From a virus, in the IMG/VR virus record IMGVR_UViG_3300005527_000352, positions 1 through 21,369 of that record: 21,369 nt of DNA; one strand, 5' to 3'. A program made the position numbers and the translations under genes. Below, one piece after another: positions 12,193 to 19,553 of this stretch (positions within the stretch are counted from its first letter, which is position 1; each line of letters opens with the position of its first letter). The notes beneath the pieces were generated by a model, which was not told where the DNA came from, searched no databases, and saw nothing but the letters and a program-made list of their open reading frames with translations.

Positions 12193-12965
12193 TGAGAACA
12201 ATCGTTTTAGTTACCGGAGGCTTTGATCCTCTGCACTCCGGACATATTGCATATTTTAAAACTGCAGCTAGTTTAGGTGATACTCTAGTCGCCGGTCTAA
12301 ATTCTGATGATTGGCTTATTCGGAAAAAAGGTAAATTCTTTATGCCTTTCGTAGAAAGACAAAAAATCCTAGACAATCTTCGAATGGTAGATTGGTGCAT
12401 AGATTTTGATGACTCAGATGGTAGCGCAAAAGATGCAATTAGAAAAGTAAGAGAGTTCTGGCCTAGTTCTAAAATCATTTTTGCGAATGGTGGAGATAGA
12501 ACAAGAACAAATATTCCAGAAATGGATATTCAAGATAATAATTTGGAATTTGCTTTTGGTATTGGCGGTGAGGATAAAAAGAATTCTAGCTCTTGGATAT
12601 TAGAAGAATGGAAATCGCCTAAGACAGATCGTCCATGGGGATACTACAGGACTTTACATAACTATGGACAAGAAGTTAAGGTAAAAGAACTTACTGTAGA
12701 GCCAGGTAAGTGTCTTAGTATGCAGAAACATTTTCAACGATCAGAACACTGGTTTGTGGCAGAAGGAACAGCAACTGTATATACTATTGATGCCCGCAAG
12801 ACCGACACGGTACTAAAAGGCATCTATAATAAGTTTGATCATTTACACGTTAGTACTACAGAATGGCATCAACTTTGTAATGAAGGTAATACTCCATTAA
12901 AGATTGTAGAAATCCAATATGGAGATAATTGTATTGAAGAAGATATTGAAAGGAGAACCACATGA
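12192..12965 (+). CDS. Nucleotidyltransferase-cupin fusion (RfaE-C/PMI-II-like)
   Basis: Two domains in 257 aa. Residues 3-130 are a cytidylyltransferase-like nucleotidyltransferase: GGFDPLHSGHIAYF (9-22) holds the HxGH motif (H15, H18), followed by GLNSDDWLIRKKGK and FMPFVERQKIL, as in RfaE/HldE C-terminal and TagD-like enzymes. Residues 145-250 are a cupin like the type II mannose-6-phosphate isomerase domain of ManC: RPWGYY, VKELTVEPGKCLSMQKHF, SEHWFVAEGTATV and WHQLCNEG. The two could make an activated sugar or polyol from a phosphorylated precursor. I take ATG 12192 (GAGG at 12183-12186) over an in-frame TTG at 12189. The substrate is unknown; a mannose link through the phage PMM is inferred. 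Confidence 0.8.
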   Translation: MRTIVLVTGGFDPLHSGHIAYFKTAASLGDTLVAGLNSDDWLIRKKGKFFMPFVERQKILDNLRMVDWCIDFDDSDGSAKDAIRKVREFWPSSKIIFANGGDRTRTNIPEMDIQDNNLEFAFGIGGEDKKNSSSWILEEWKSPKTDRPWGYYRTLHNYGQEVKVKELTVEPGKCLSMQKHFQRSEHWFVAEGTATVYTIDARKTDTVLKGIYNKFDHLHVSTTEWHQLCNEGNTPLKIVEIQYGDNCIEEDIERRTT

Positions 12966-13240
12966 GCATACCATCAAATCCTGCAGATCGTAAAGCAATT
13001 TACGATTGCATGAAAGAAATTAGTGATTCTATGACTCGTATTGAGAGTGAGCGAGATTTCATCAAAAATGCCATCAATACTATTTGCGAGGAACAGAATC
13101 TTTCTAAGAAGACCTTCCGTAAATTAGCGAAGGTATATCACAAGCAGAATTTCCAACAAGAAGTTCAAAGTCATGAAGAGTTTGAAACTCTCTATGAAAC
13201 TATTACACAGACAACTACTATGAGCAAACAATATGCCTAA
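12962..13240 (+). CDS. dsbA: DsbA-like dsDNA-binding/transcription protein
   Basis: AGGAGA at 12951-12956 and an ATGA overlap define the start. The 92 aa helical protein resembles T4 DsbA (89 aa), which binds double-stranded DNA near late promoters: an N-terminal helix with ADRKAIYDCMKEISDSMTRI, then ERDFIKNAINTICEE, and the family-like FRKLAKVYHKQNFQQEV and EFETLYETI. In T4, dsbA lies next to rnh; here four genes separate them. The assignment rests on pattern and neighbourhood. Confidence 0.78.
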   Translation: MSIPSNPADRKAIYDCMKEISDSMTRIESERDFIKNAINTICEEQNLSKKTFRKLAKVYHKQNFQQEVQSHEEFETLYETITQTTTMSKQYA

Positions 13241-13490
13241 ATTCACATTCATTTCCGAGGACTTAGATCTTAATGGTTACAAAACAGGGTCCAAACTAAC
13301 AAAAGAGTTTACCTGTGAAACTTTGGATGCAGTTGTTAAAGAGTTTGATATGTTTATTCGAGGAACCGGATATTCTTTTTTAGGTGAGATTGCAATAGTA
13401 CCAGAAGAAGAAATTGTAATTAATGATGAAAATAACTTCACCCTTAATGAATATGAATATGACCCTAGCAATATTTTGGGGACAGCATGA
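13233..13490 (+). CDS. Small acidic conserved phage protein (85 aa)
   Basis: Overlaps DsbA by 8 nt. The product begins KFTFISEDLD and contains ETLDAVVKEFDMFIRGTGYSF, followed by an acidic C-terminal stretch (VPEEEIVINDENN). A similar small beta-alpha protein with an FxFxxED start and an FLRGxGY-type motif is common in T4-like phages. Function unknown. The antisense frame at 13277-13501 is a shadow. Confidence 0.7.
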   Translation: MPKFTFISEDLDLNGYKTGSKLTKEFTCETLDAVVKEFDMFIRGTGYSFLGEIAIVPEEEIVINDENNFTLNEYEYDPSNILGTA

Positions 13491-13681
13491 TTGCAAATCA
13501 ATTCATTGTAGAAGCCAAATACTTAGATAAGATTAATCGGGTAAAGAGAAAATCTATTTTAGGTGTCTACAAAAATCTTGAAGCCGTTGAAAAAGTCAAA
13601 GAAAAAGCCATTTCTGAAGAGAAAAAATATAAGGTTGTTTTTTCAATAACAACTAATTATGATCCTTTCATTAGAACTTGA
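13487..13681 (+). CDS. Small basic hypothetical protein (64 aa)
   Basis: ATG 13487 overlaps the previous TGA (ATGA). The product is basic and mostly helical (KYLDKINRVKRKSI, NLEAVEKVKEKAISEEKKYK), starting and ending with strand-like segments. I do not recognise it. Its stop TGA 13679-13681 lies inside the -35 box of the ligase promoter. Confidence 0.65.
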   Translation: MIANQFIVEAKYLDKINRVKRKSILGVYKNLEAVEKVKEKAISEEKKYKVVFSITTNYDPFIRT

Positions 13682-13706
13682 CAACTTAATCATTAGGTGT
13701 TATAAT
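13678..13706 (+). promoter_or_regulatory. Perfect extended sigma70 promoter for DNA ligase
   Basis: TTGACA 13678-13683, 17-bp spacer ending AGGTGT, TATAAT 13701-13706. It is 19 nt upstream of ATG 13726, which also has a perfect AGGAGG at 13716-13721. Promoter and ribosome binding site together predict strong ligase expression. Confidence 0.9.
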
Positions 13707-13725
13707 ATGGCTATAGGAGGAAATA

Positions 13726-15051
13726 ATGAGCCAAATTTATAATATTTTTGATCAGCTTGCTTCGGATAATTCTCGCCTTGCGAAAGAGGCGATTCTAATT
13801 AAGAACAAGTCAAACGAAATACTACAACGAGTGTTTTATTTGGCATTAGACCCATTTGTTCAATTTTATATTAGAAAAATTCCGAAGTATGAATCCAATG
13901 CACCTTATTGGGCTTTACAAGAAGGAATGGATCAGCTATCTAGGTTATCCAGCCGTGAGGTAACAGGCAATGCAGCAATTGAACACTTAACTACAGTACT
14001 ATCTAAACTGGAACCTGAGGATGCAAAAATCATTGAGCGTATTATTGCAAAAGATCTCCGATGCGGGGTATCAGAAGCAACAGCAAACAAAATTTGGCCA
14101 GGTCTTGTCTCGACGTACCCGGTTATGTTGGCTTCTGGATACGACCAAAAGCTCGTTGATAAAATCCAATGGCCGGCTCTCGTACAGCTTAAGCTCGACG
14201 GAATGCGATTCAACGCAATTGTTAAAAACGGAGAAGTAGAGTTTAGATCTCGTAATGGCAAAGAGCTTAGTATTCCAAATAAATCTTTCGCAGTTCCTTT
14301 TGTTAAACTAGCAGAACACTATAAACAGGATATGGTGTTTGATGGCGAACTGCTTGTTGCAGATTTTGCAGGCAAACCCGTCAACAGACAAACAGGCAAT
14401 GGTATCTTGTCAAAATCCATCAAAGGAACCATGTCTAATGATGAGGCTTTGCAGGTAAGAGCTACACTATGGGATGCTATATCGTATGAGGATTTCACTA
14501 AGGGCGTTAGTGATGAGGCATACAATATTAGATTAGCTAAAGTATCTAATGCTATATCCCATGTCAAAAGTTTATTCCCACAATTCGGAATCTACATTGA
14601 TCTAGTATGGACTAAAGAAGTAGATAACCTATATACCGCGCAAAGAATTTTTGAGAAGTTTCTTGCTGAAGGTCAAGAAGGTACTATTCTAAAATCAAAG
14701 AATGGTATTTGGGAAGACAAACGATCGAAGGGGCAAATTAAATTTAAGGGTGAACTTGAGTGTGATCTGCGTGTAGTAGATTGGGAAGAAGGCACAGGTA
14801 AAAACAAAGGTCGACTTGGTGCACTGGTATGCGAATCTGACGATGGCAAAATTCGCGTAAATGTAGGATCAGGTTATAGTGACGAACAAAGAGAAGCTTA
14901 TACCAAAAAAGTAATAGGAAAAATTGCTACAGTAAAATATAATGCACGTATACAGGATAAAGGTGGGAATGTTGAGTCCTTATTCCTTCCGGTGTTCATT
15001 GAACTTCGTGAAGATAAAGATATTGCAGATGTTTCTATAAAGATAAAATGA
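13726..15051 (+). CDS. ATP-dependent DNA ligase (T4 gp30-like)
   Basis: Seals nicks between Okazaki fragments and at repair sites. The 441 aa protein is slightly shorter than T4 gp30 (487 aa). Residues 1-140 form the DNA-binding region (with RCGVSEATANKIWPGL at about 112-127); the adenylation motif is LKLDGMR with the AMP-accepting K156; motif III is FDGELLV (205-211); motif IV is EGTILKSKNG; motif V is IKFK. The OB-fold domain follows (ECDLRVVDWEEGTGKNKGRL). All catalytic motifs are intact. It has its own perfect promoter and AGGAGG site and overlaps the HAD gene after it by four bases. Confidence 0.95.
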   Translation: MSQIYNIFDQLASDNSRLAKEAILIKNKSNEILQRVFYLALDPFVQFYIRKIPKYESNAPYWALQEGMDQLSRLSSREVTGNAAIEHLTTVLSKLEPEDAKIIERIIAKDLRCGVSEATANKIWPGLVSTYPVMLASGYDQKLVDKIQWPALVQLKLDGMRFNAIVKNGEVEFRSRNGKELSIPNKSFAVPFVKLAEHYKQDMVFDGELLVADFAGKPVNRQTGNGILSKSIKGTMSNDEALQVRATLWDAISYEDFTKGVSDEAYNIRLAKVSNAISHVKSLFPQFGIYIDLVWTKEVDNLYTAQRIFEKFLAEGQEGTILKSKNGIWEDKRSKGQIKFKGELECDLRVVDWEEGTGKNKGRLGALVCESDDGKIRVNVGSGYSDEQREAYTKKVIGKIATVKYNARIQDKGGNVESLFLPVFIELREDKDIADVSIKIK

Positions 15052-15527
15052 AAATTATTTACATTGACATGGATGGTGTAATAGCAGACTTTAATCGTCG
15101 ATATATTGAGCTTTTCAATCACGAACCTGGCGAAAAACGAGATGAAAAATTTGGTGAGAGGTGGAGAACTTTAATTGATGATGAGCATTTCGCTTCTTTT
15201 GATTGGATGTCCGAAGCACAAAGTCTTCTTTACTATCTAAAGTCTTTGGATATACAAAAAGCGATACTATCTTCTACCGGAGGCTTCAATGATCATAACA
15301 GTATATCCAATCAAAAACAAAAATGGTTAACTGATCGCTCTATTAACTATCCTGCGATCTTTGTTCCTGGCAAACAATATAAACCGGGATATGCAAATAA
15401 AAATTCTTTATTGATTGATGATACATTGAGTATTATTACTGCATTTCAGAAAGCAGGTGGTGCTGCAGTTCATCATACTAATGCAAATGAAACTATACAA
15501 TTTGTAGAGAGTTGGTTAAATGACTGA
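15048..15527 (+). CDS. HAD-type 5'(3')-deoxyribonucleotidase-like protein
   Basis: The 159 aa length and motifs match NT5C-like 5' nucleotidases of the HAD superfamily: motif I DMDGVIADF (D7, D9), motif II SSTGG, motif III Lys in KQKWL and motif IV LIDDT. These enzymes dephosphorylate (deoxy)nucleoside monophosphates and are common in T4-like and other phages, where they may adjust nucleotide pools. The start overlaps the ligase stop (ATGA). The exact substrate cannot be read from the sequence; a sugar phosphatase is the alternative. Confidence 0.82.
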   Translation: MKIIYIDMDGVIADFNRRYIELFNHEPGEKRDEKFGERWRTLIDDEHFASFDWMSEAQSLLYYLKSLDIQKAILSSTGGFNDHNSISNQKQKWLTDRSINYPAIFVPGKQYKPGYANKNSLLIDDTLSIITAFQKAGGAAVHHTNANETIQFVESWLND

Positions 15528-15672
15528 CGAGGAAGCCACAAAAATATACGAGGACATAAGAGCATATTTTGGTAAAGATTGCCCTAATCCAGAGCAAGAA
15601 CCTATAAGGTTCGCACATTATGTAAAATTATATCATTTTTATACTACAAGGAAAACTGATGAGCCTAGTTGA
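15520..15672 (+). CDS. Small conserved phage protein, PIRFAHYVKLY type (50 aa)
   Basis: ATG 15520 lies inside the end of the HAD gene, and its TGA (15670-15672) overlaps the next gene. The product runs EEATKIYEDIRAYFG, then NPEQEPIRFAHYVKLYHFY, a pattern found in small proteins of T4-like cyanophages. Function unknown. A weak Shine-Dalgarno (AGAGAG, 15506-15511) precedes it. Confidence 0.65.
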   Translation: MTDEEATKIYEDIRAYFGKDCPNPEQEPIRFAHYVKLYHFYTTRKTDEPS

Positions 15673-16138
15673 TTACGCAGAAAAAGAATTAGATCGTATT
15701 GGCATGACCGATGAAGATGAATATAATGGTATGATGCGTAAGCATTTGTTACATATGGTAAAAGAGTTTGGAGATGAAGGTCATTCTGGATTCTCTGCTG
15801 GCTATGCGATTCAATGTCTGAAGAAACTATTTAATTTTAAACCATTGTCACCGCTAACGGGTGAAGATGATGAATGGGCAGATATTGGCGGAAACTTATT
15901 TCAGAATAAGCGATGCTCCTCAATATTTAAAGACGCAACCGGAGATGCGTATGATATTGACGGTAGAGTGTTCTGGGAATGGTATACTGATAAGGAGACA
16001 GGAGAAAAATATAAATCCTATTACACCTGCTATGAATCAAGATTACCTGTAACTTTCCCCTATGTTGTACCTGACGAACGTATTGAAGAATATCGTAAAT
16101 CTGATTCAGAGCCACCATCGCCACCACATACTGAATAA
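15659..16138 (+). CDS. Conserved phage protein, EGHSGxSA/PLSPLTG type (159 aa)
   Basis: AAGG at 15649-15652 precedes ATG 15659. The protein contains DEGHSGFSAGYAI (about 39-51), FKPLSPLTGEDDEW (about 60-73), QNKRCSSIFKD, AYDIDGRVFWEW, YKSYYT and VTFPYVVP. This chain of motifs marks a protein found in a very wide range of tailed phages, with no known function. It looks like a mixed alpha (N-terminal) and beta (C-terminal) protein. Not unusual in this copy. Confidence 0.8.
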   Translation: MSLVDYAEKELDRIGMTDEDEYNGMMRKHLLHMVKEFGDEGHSGFSAGYAIQCLKKLFNFKPLSPLTGEDDEWADIGGNLFQNKRCSSIFKDATGDAYDIDGRVFWEWYTDKETGEKYKSYYTCYESRLPVTFPYVVPDERIEEYRKSDSEPPSPPHTE

Positions 16139-16149
16139 GAATTGATATA

Positions 16150-16455
16150 ATGAGTTATACTAATAACTACCTAACAGATTCCGTAGATGTCACTTACAAA
16201 GATATACCCATAGGTGGTAAACTTGTAATCGCTCAGAAGATTGTAACTAGTCTTGAGATGTCCCAAATGAATGAGTCGAATCTAAAAACATGGATAAAAG
16301 AAAATCTTGCGATGAATCTTGTTCGAAGCATGATTGACAATAATTTTATAGAATTTACTAAAATGACTTCTTCCCAGGACTATAGCGTGAAGTTTTCTGC
16401 AAGATGCTATTTGGCCCCATCAGACGAGGTTAAGATTTTGAGAACATTACTATGA
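16150..16455 (+). CDS. Conserved T4-like phage protein (101 aa)
   Basis: The product has a beta-rich start (YTNNYLTDSVDVTYKDIPIG), a helical middle (ESNLKTWIKENLAMNLVRSMI) and a final strand pair (SVKFSARCYLAPSDEVKIL). The C-terminal pattern, a short strand followed by PxDxVxxLR, is seen in small proteins of T4-like phages from aquatic hosts. Function unknown. The ribosome binding site is weak, so initiation may rely on read-through from the gene before. Confidence 0.65.
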   Translation: MSYTNNYLTDSVDVTYKDIPIGGKLVIAQKIVTSLEMSQMNESNLKTWIKENLAMNLVRSMIDNNFIEFTKMTSSQDYSVKFSARCYLAPSDEVKILRTLL

Positions 16456-16477
16456 TATTTTCTGCACAAATTAATAA

Positions 16478-16499
16478 ATATCTCGGGAGACCGAGATAT
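16478..16499 (+). promoter_or_regulatory. Start-codon hairpin with GAGA tetraloop
   Basis: ATATCTCGG (16478-16486) pairs perfectly with CCGAGATAT (16491-16499) around the GNRA-type loop GAGA (16487-16490). The stem holds the A and T of the start codon at 16498, and the Shine-Dalgarno (GGGAGA, 16485-16490) spans stem and loop. This would block initiation until melted or bound, like T4-type translational operators. Confidence 0.7.
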
Positions 16500-16770
16500 G
16501 AGCGCAACAATTTACACATTTCCGGACAGATACACCCGATGGTTCAACGGGTACAAAATTTCATTATATAATGAAGAGGAGATCTTTATTACTGTTTCTG
16601 TAATGAATATTTTTGGTAATCTTAAAGAACGAATCACAGACTCTACTATAGAAAAGTGTGATCCATATGATATTATACATTGCTTATCAGAAGCAAAATC
16701 CTCTAATATGTTCTCTTTAAGAACAAAACAAATAATCAATAAGATATTGAGGTCTATCGAACCCGCATGA
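16498..16770 (+). CDS. Hypothetical protein under hairpin control (90 aa)
   Basis: ATG 16498 sits at the base of the 16478-16499 hairpin. The product starts with a beta-like segment (TIYTFPDRYTRWFNGYKISLYN, then EEIFITVSVMNIF) and ends in helices (PYDIIHCLSEAKS, LRTKQIINKILRSI). I do not recognise the family. Its RNA leader, not the protein, is the notable part; autoregulation by the product is one possibility. It overlaps the next gene by an ATGA. Confidence 0.65.
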   Translation: MSATIYTFPDRYTRWFNGYKISLYNEEEIFITVSVMNIFGNLKERITDSTIEKCDPYDIIHCLSEAKSSNMFSLRTKQIINKILRSIEPA

Positions 16771-17306
16771 ATATATTCTATCTACATAATGATCCTGTGA
16801 AGTGTGCTGAACTACATAACGATAAACATGTAGTTAAGATGATTTTAGAGTATGGGCAATTAATGTCTACTGCACATAGAGTACTTGACGGTACTCCCTA
16901 CTACGGTAAAACCGCAAACGGAAGAAATATTAAACGTTGGTTATTGGATGACGAACGTGAACCTGTCCTATGGAAAGCTAGCCACATAAACCATCCATCA
17001 GGTATTTGGACCAGAGCATCCTCAGAAAATTATACATGGCTAAATTCTTTATGGTTAAGTCTTTTAGGTGAGTATACCTTTAGATATGGCAAGAATCATT
17101 CTGCAGAAAGAATGGCGATGTATTTTAAAAGATTACCGAATAACATTCCGCAAGGAGTATTTACTGAACCTACTCCTGCTATGCCTGATAAATACAAAGT
17201 ACCTAGTAATAGTATTCAATCCTATAAAAATTATTACATAGGAGACAAGCAACACTTAGCTTCATGGAAAAAACGATTCGTGCCTAGTTGGTATGTAACT
17301 ACTTGA
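16767..17306 (+). CDS. Conserved phage protein, NIFYLHxDP/DKHVVKM type (179 aa)
   Basis: ATG 16767 overlaps the previous TGA. Motifs in order: MNIFYLHNDPVKCAELH (1-17), DKHVVKMILEYGQLMSTAHR (19-38), HINHPSGIWTRASSENYTWL (74-93), EYTFRYGK (102-109), and SYKNYYIGDKQHLASWKKR with VPSWY at the end. Conserved His, Lys and Asp in the second motif look catalytic. The family is widespread in T4-like and other phages and is usually annotated as hypothetical. I have seen glycosylase-type labels applied to it but cannot confirm them from sequence. Confidence 0.75.
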   Translation: MNIFYLHNDPVKCAELHNDKHVVKMILEYGQLMSTAHRVLDGTPYYGKTANGRNIKRWLLDDEREPVLWKASHINHPSGIWTRASSENYTWLNSLWLSLLGEYTFRYGKNHSAERMAMYFKRLPNNIPQGVFTEPTPAMPDKYKVPSNSIQSYKNYYIGDKQHLASWKKRFVPSWYVTT

Positions 17307-17315
17307 AAGGAAATT

Positions 17316-17708
17316 ATGGAAACTCATAAACTTCAGCTTGAAGAAGGTTTTGAAGATCATCGCGGTAAAATTTTACCCATCGTTCATGACTTCGCAAATG
17401 TACAAATGATTTGGTCAAAGAAAGGCGCTTTACGTGCCAATCATTATCATAAAACAGATACACACACTTGTTTTTTAGTAACAGGTACTATGGATTACTA
17501 TTGGCGTAATCACGGTGAAACTAAAATTCACAAAGAACAGTTCGTAGCAGGAGATCTTTTTAAGACAGGTCCTTTAATTGATCATGAGATGGTTTTTACT
17601 GATGATTCAACTATGGTTGTAGTGTCCGAGCATAAAAGAGATGCTATGACATATGATGAGGACATTGTTAAGATTACTCCATTGCACGAACAATATGAAA
17701 ACGTATGA
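17316..17708 (+). CDS. Cupin sugar isomerase-like protein (FdtA/WxcM-like)
   Basis: AAGGAAA at 17306-17312 precedes ATG 17316. The 130 aa protein has a single cupin barrel: DHRGKI (14-19), then the metal-type motif RANHYHKTDTHTCFLVTGTM (about 40-59) with H43, H45 and H50, a second motif GDLFKTGPLIDHEMVF, and an ETKIHKE strand. It resembles WxcM/FdtA-like dTDP-keto-sugar isomerases and other sugar cupins. It opens the nucleotide-sugar operon and overlaps the methyltransferase gene by 14 nt. It could isomerise a 4-keto sugar; a simple sugar-binding cupin is the alternative. Confidence 0.78.
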   Translation: METHKLQLEEGFEDHRGKILPIVHDFANVQMIWSKKGALRANHYHKTDTHTCFLVTGTMDYYWRNHGETKIHKEQFVAGDLFKTGPLIDHEMVFTDDSTMVVVSEHKRDAMTYDEDIVKITPLHEQYENV

Positions 17709-18828
17709 TGTATGCCGCTGCTGCGGAAATGATAAGTTAGAGCCTTGGTTATCCTTACCGGATTCTCCGGTAGCCAATGCTTTATTCTATGAACCTAACT
17801 ATGACAAGTTTCCCTTAGAACTAAATTATTGTTCTAACTGCGGACATTTGCAGTTAGCCTCTGCACCTGAACCAAATACAGTATTCTCAACCTACAGATA
17901 CAAGTCAGGTGTTTCTAATTCATTTAGAAATCATTTTGCTGAATATGCTAACACCGTATCTGGTTTTTATGATACCCCAGGTTCGGTTTTGGAAATTGGT
18001 AGTAATGATGGGTACTTGCTGCAGCAATTTAAAGATAAAAAGTGGATTGTATATGGTGTTGAACCATCAGAATATCTAAAACGAGATCATGTAGAAAATA
18101 AAATTCCTGTCTACACAGATTTCTTCAGCACAAAGTTAGTCGATAACAATGAATGGAGAAATTACTTCGATGTAGTATGTGCTAATAATGTTCTAGCACA
18201 TATTCCTGATATGCATGATGTGATGGAAGGCATTTCTATGGCTCTAAAGCCAAATGGTCTTCTTGTTGCAGAGTGTGGGCATCGTGATGGAATTTCTTCG
18301 GGTAAATATCTTGACAATGTTTATCATGAACATATTGATTATTACACACCACATTCATTCTCAAAATTATGCGAGGCACATGGGCTAGTTGTTGAAAGCG
18401 TACACATGATTAACACTCATGGTATTAGCTTCAGAGCATATGTTAGGAAAAAAGAAGGAACTTCTGAGATACCTTTAGAATCTCTAGATTCGAATTCATT
18501 TGAAAATGTCGTTGACTTAATTGCAGCTCGCCAAACTAAAATGAAGCAATTAATCGGAGATAGACAATTTATTGCATATGGAGCAGCAGCTAAAGCAGTC
18601 ACCGCTCTTTATACTTTAGATATGGTTGATGAAAAACTTATCGGAGTAGTTGATGATAATGAGTTAAAGCAGGGTTGCTATTTCCCCGGAACAAATATCA
18701 TGATTACCCAGCCAGAGAACATGGATAAGAATGCTCTAGTATTAATTACAGCATGGAATGTTTACGAAGATATTAAGCGTAAACTTGTAGAACGTGGACA
18801 TACTGGAGAAATTCTTTGCATGCAGTAA
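17695..18828 (+). CDS. Sugar C-methyltransferase, zinc-motif type
   Basis: SAM-dependent methyltransferase of 377 aa with the three-part layout of sugar C-methyltransferases (TylC3/NovU/CloU type): an N-terminal zinc motif with Cys 7, 10, 46 and 49 (CRCCG ... CSNCG), a Rossmann SAM domain with SVLEIGSNDGYLLQQF (97-112) and DVVCANNVLAHIPD, the YHEHIDYYT motif (210-218), and a C-terminal domain with IAYGAAAKAVTALYTLDM. Such enzymes methylate a carbon of an NDP-4-keto sugar, giving branched sugars. I start it at ATG 17695; a longer in-frame opening from 17653 would only add cupin-overlap codons. It is coupled to the cupin before it and the oxidoreductase after it. Confidence 0.88.
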   Translation: MKTYDVCRCCGNDKLEPWLSLPDSPVANALFYEPNYDKFPLELNYCSNCGHLQLASAPEPNTVFSTYRYKSGVSNSFRNHFAEYANTVSGFYDTPGSVLEIGSNDGYLLQQFKDKKWIVYGVEPSEYLKRDHVENKIPVYTDFFSTKLVDNNEWRNYFDVVCANNVLAHIPDMHDVMEGISMALKPNGLLVAECGHRDGISSGKYLDNVYHEHIDYYTPHSFSKLCEAHGLVVESVHMINTHGISFRAYVRKKEGTSEIPLESLDSNSFENVVDLIAARQTKMKQLIGDRQFIAYGAAAKAVTALYTLDMVDEKLIGVVDDNELKQGCYFPGTNIMITQPENMDKNALVLITAWNVYEDIKRKLVERGHTGEILCMQ

Positions 18829-19553
18829 TTTATGGATCAGGTAAATGGTCTCAGTTACTACAAATTAAACTTAAATCATTTGGATTTGAATCTATTCTTA
18901 TAGGAAATAATCCTCTGGCAACAAAGTTTACCAGAGAAAATGTTTCTAATCAAAAACAAAGAATACCTGTTTTTATAGCATCTGCAACTAAAGATCATCT
19001 TGCAGATATTATTCATTCGAGTAGATTCAATCCAAATATTATTTTTGTAGAAAAAGGATTCTCTGATGCTAAAGAAAAACTAGCTGCCAAGGATTGGTCT
19101 GTTTCCAAGCGAATTCCTATCTTTATCTTAAGTCAGTATAGGTATTCAAAAGTTTTTGATATTTTGGAACCCTTTAAAGAAAATATAATTAGCATTTTAC
19201 ATGACTGGACTATAGAAAAGGGATTGATTTCTGAATGGATTCCTCATATAATGTCCATTGACAATTATATAAAAGGTAGCGATAATCAATTTTATGTTTC
19301 TAATGCGGGTAGTTATCTAATAGATAAAATTTCCAGTTTTAGAATAAAACATGGAGAAATGCGAGAATTAAAAACCATAGTTAAAACCGCAGATGAGACT
19401 ATTGTTTTAACATTTGGGGCAAACAACAGCATTCACATAAAAAGTAAACACGGGGTCGATGCATTTTCAACATTTGAGAATGAGGATTGTATTACCTCAC
19501 AACTAAAAGACATTATAATAAACACTGAGAATTTACGTTTAGAAAGGCTATAA
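18816..19553 (+). CDS. Compact Gfo/Idh/MocA-like oxidoreductase
   Basis: Begins at TTG 18816 (GGAG at 18805-18808), inside the end of the methyltransferase gene; no in-frame ATG is near. The start HAVIYGSGKWSQLLQIKLKSFGF resembles a Rossmann NAD(P) site with GxGxW in place of GxGxxG. PVFIASATKDHLADII and then IFVEKGFSD follow, where the Gfo/Idh EKP motif is EKG. LSQYRYSKVFDIL and EWIPHIMSIDNYI correspond to the family's later motifs. At 245 aa it is about 90 residues shorter than usual. It probably reduces or oxidises the NDP-sugar made by its neighbours, but the altered motifs leave activity uncertain. Confidence 0.65.
   Translation: MHAVIYGSGKWSQLLQIKLKSFGFESILIGNNPLATKFTRENVSNQKQRIPVFIASATKDHLADIIHSSRFNPNIIFVEKGFSDAKEKLAAKDWSVSKRIPIFILSQYRYSKVFDILEPFKENIISILHDWTIEKGLISEWIPHIMSIDNYIKGSDNQFYVSNAGSYLIDKISSFRIKHGEMRELKTIVKTADETIVLTFGANNSIHIKSKHGVDAFSTFENEDCITSQLKDIIINTENLRLERL
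19258..19286 (+). promoter_or_regulatory. Near-perfect sigma70 promoter inside a gene
   Basis: TTGACA 19258-19263, 17-bp spacer, GATAAT 19281-19286: 11 of 12 consensus bases, inside the oxidoreductase gene and about 270 nt upstream of the decarboxylase start. It could boost the last sugar gene separately. Confidence 0.45.

Noticed and set aside
13932-14567. Open frames on the antisense strand and in +2 within the DNA ligase gene.
   Set aside because: The ligase frame has every catalytic motif in order; the alternatives are shadows without start context.
17187-17194. GATAAATA inside the 16767 gene as a late promoter for the sugar operon.
   Set aside because: It is 120 nt from the next start with no further match to the late consensus; an eight-base AT-rich match is expected by chance.
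17653-17694. Upstream in-frame start for the methyltransferase.
   Set aside because: It adds 14 residues of cupin-overlap sequence; ATG 17695 places the Cys-rich motif at the usual distance from the N-terminus.
681-18317. Many other TTGACA or TTGACG hexamers inside genes (for example 682, 8493, 9703, 10081, 16334, 18312).
   Set aside because: None has a TATAAT-like -10 at 16-18 bp, so they are not called as promoters.
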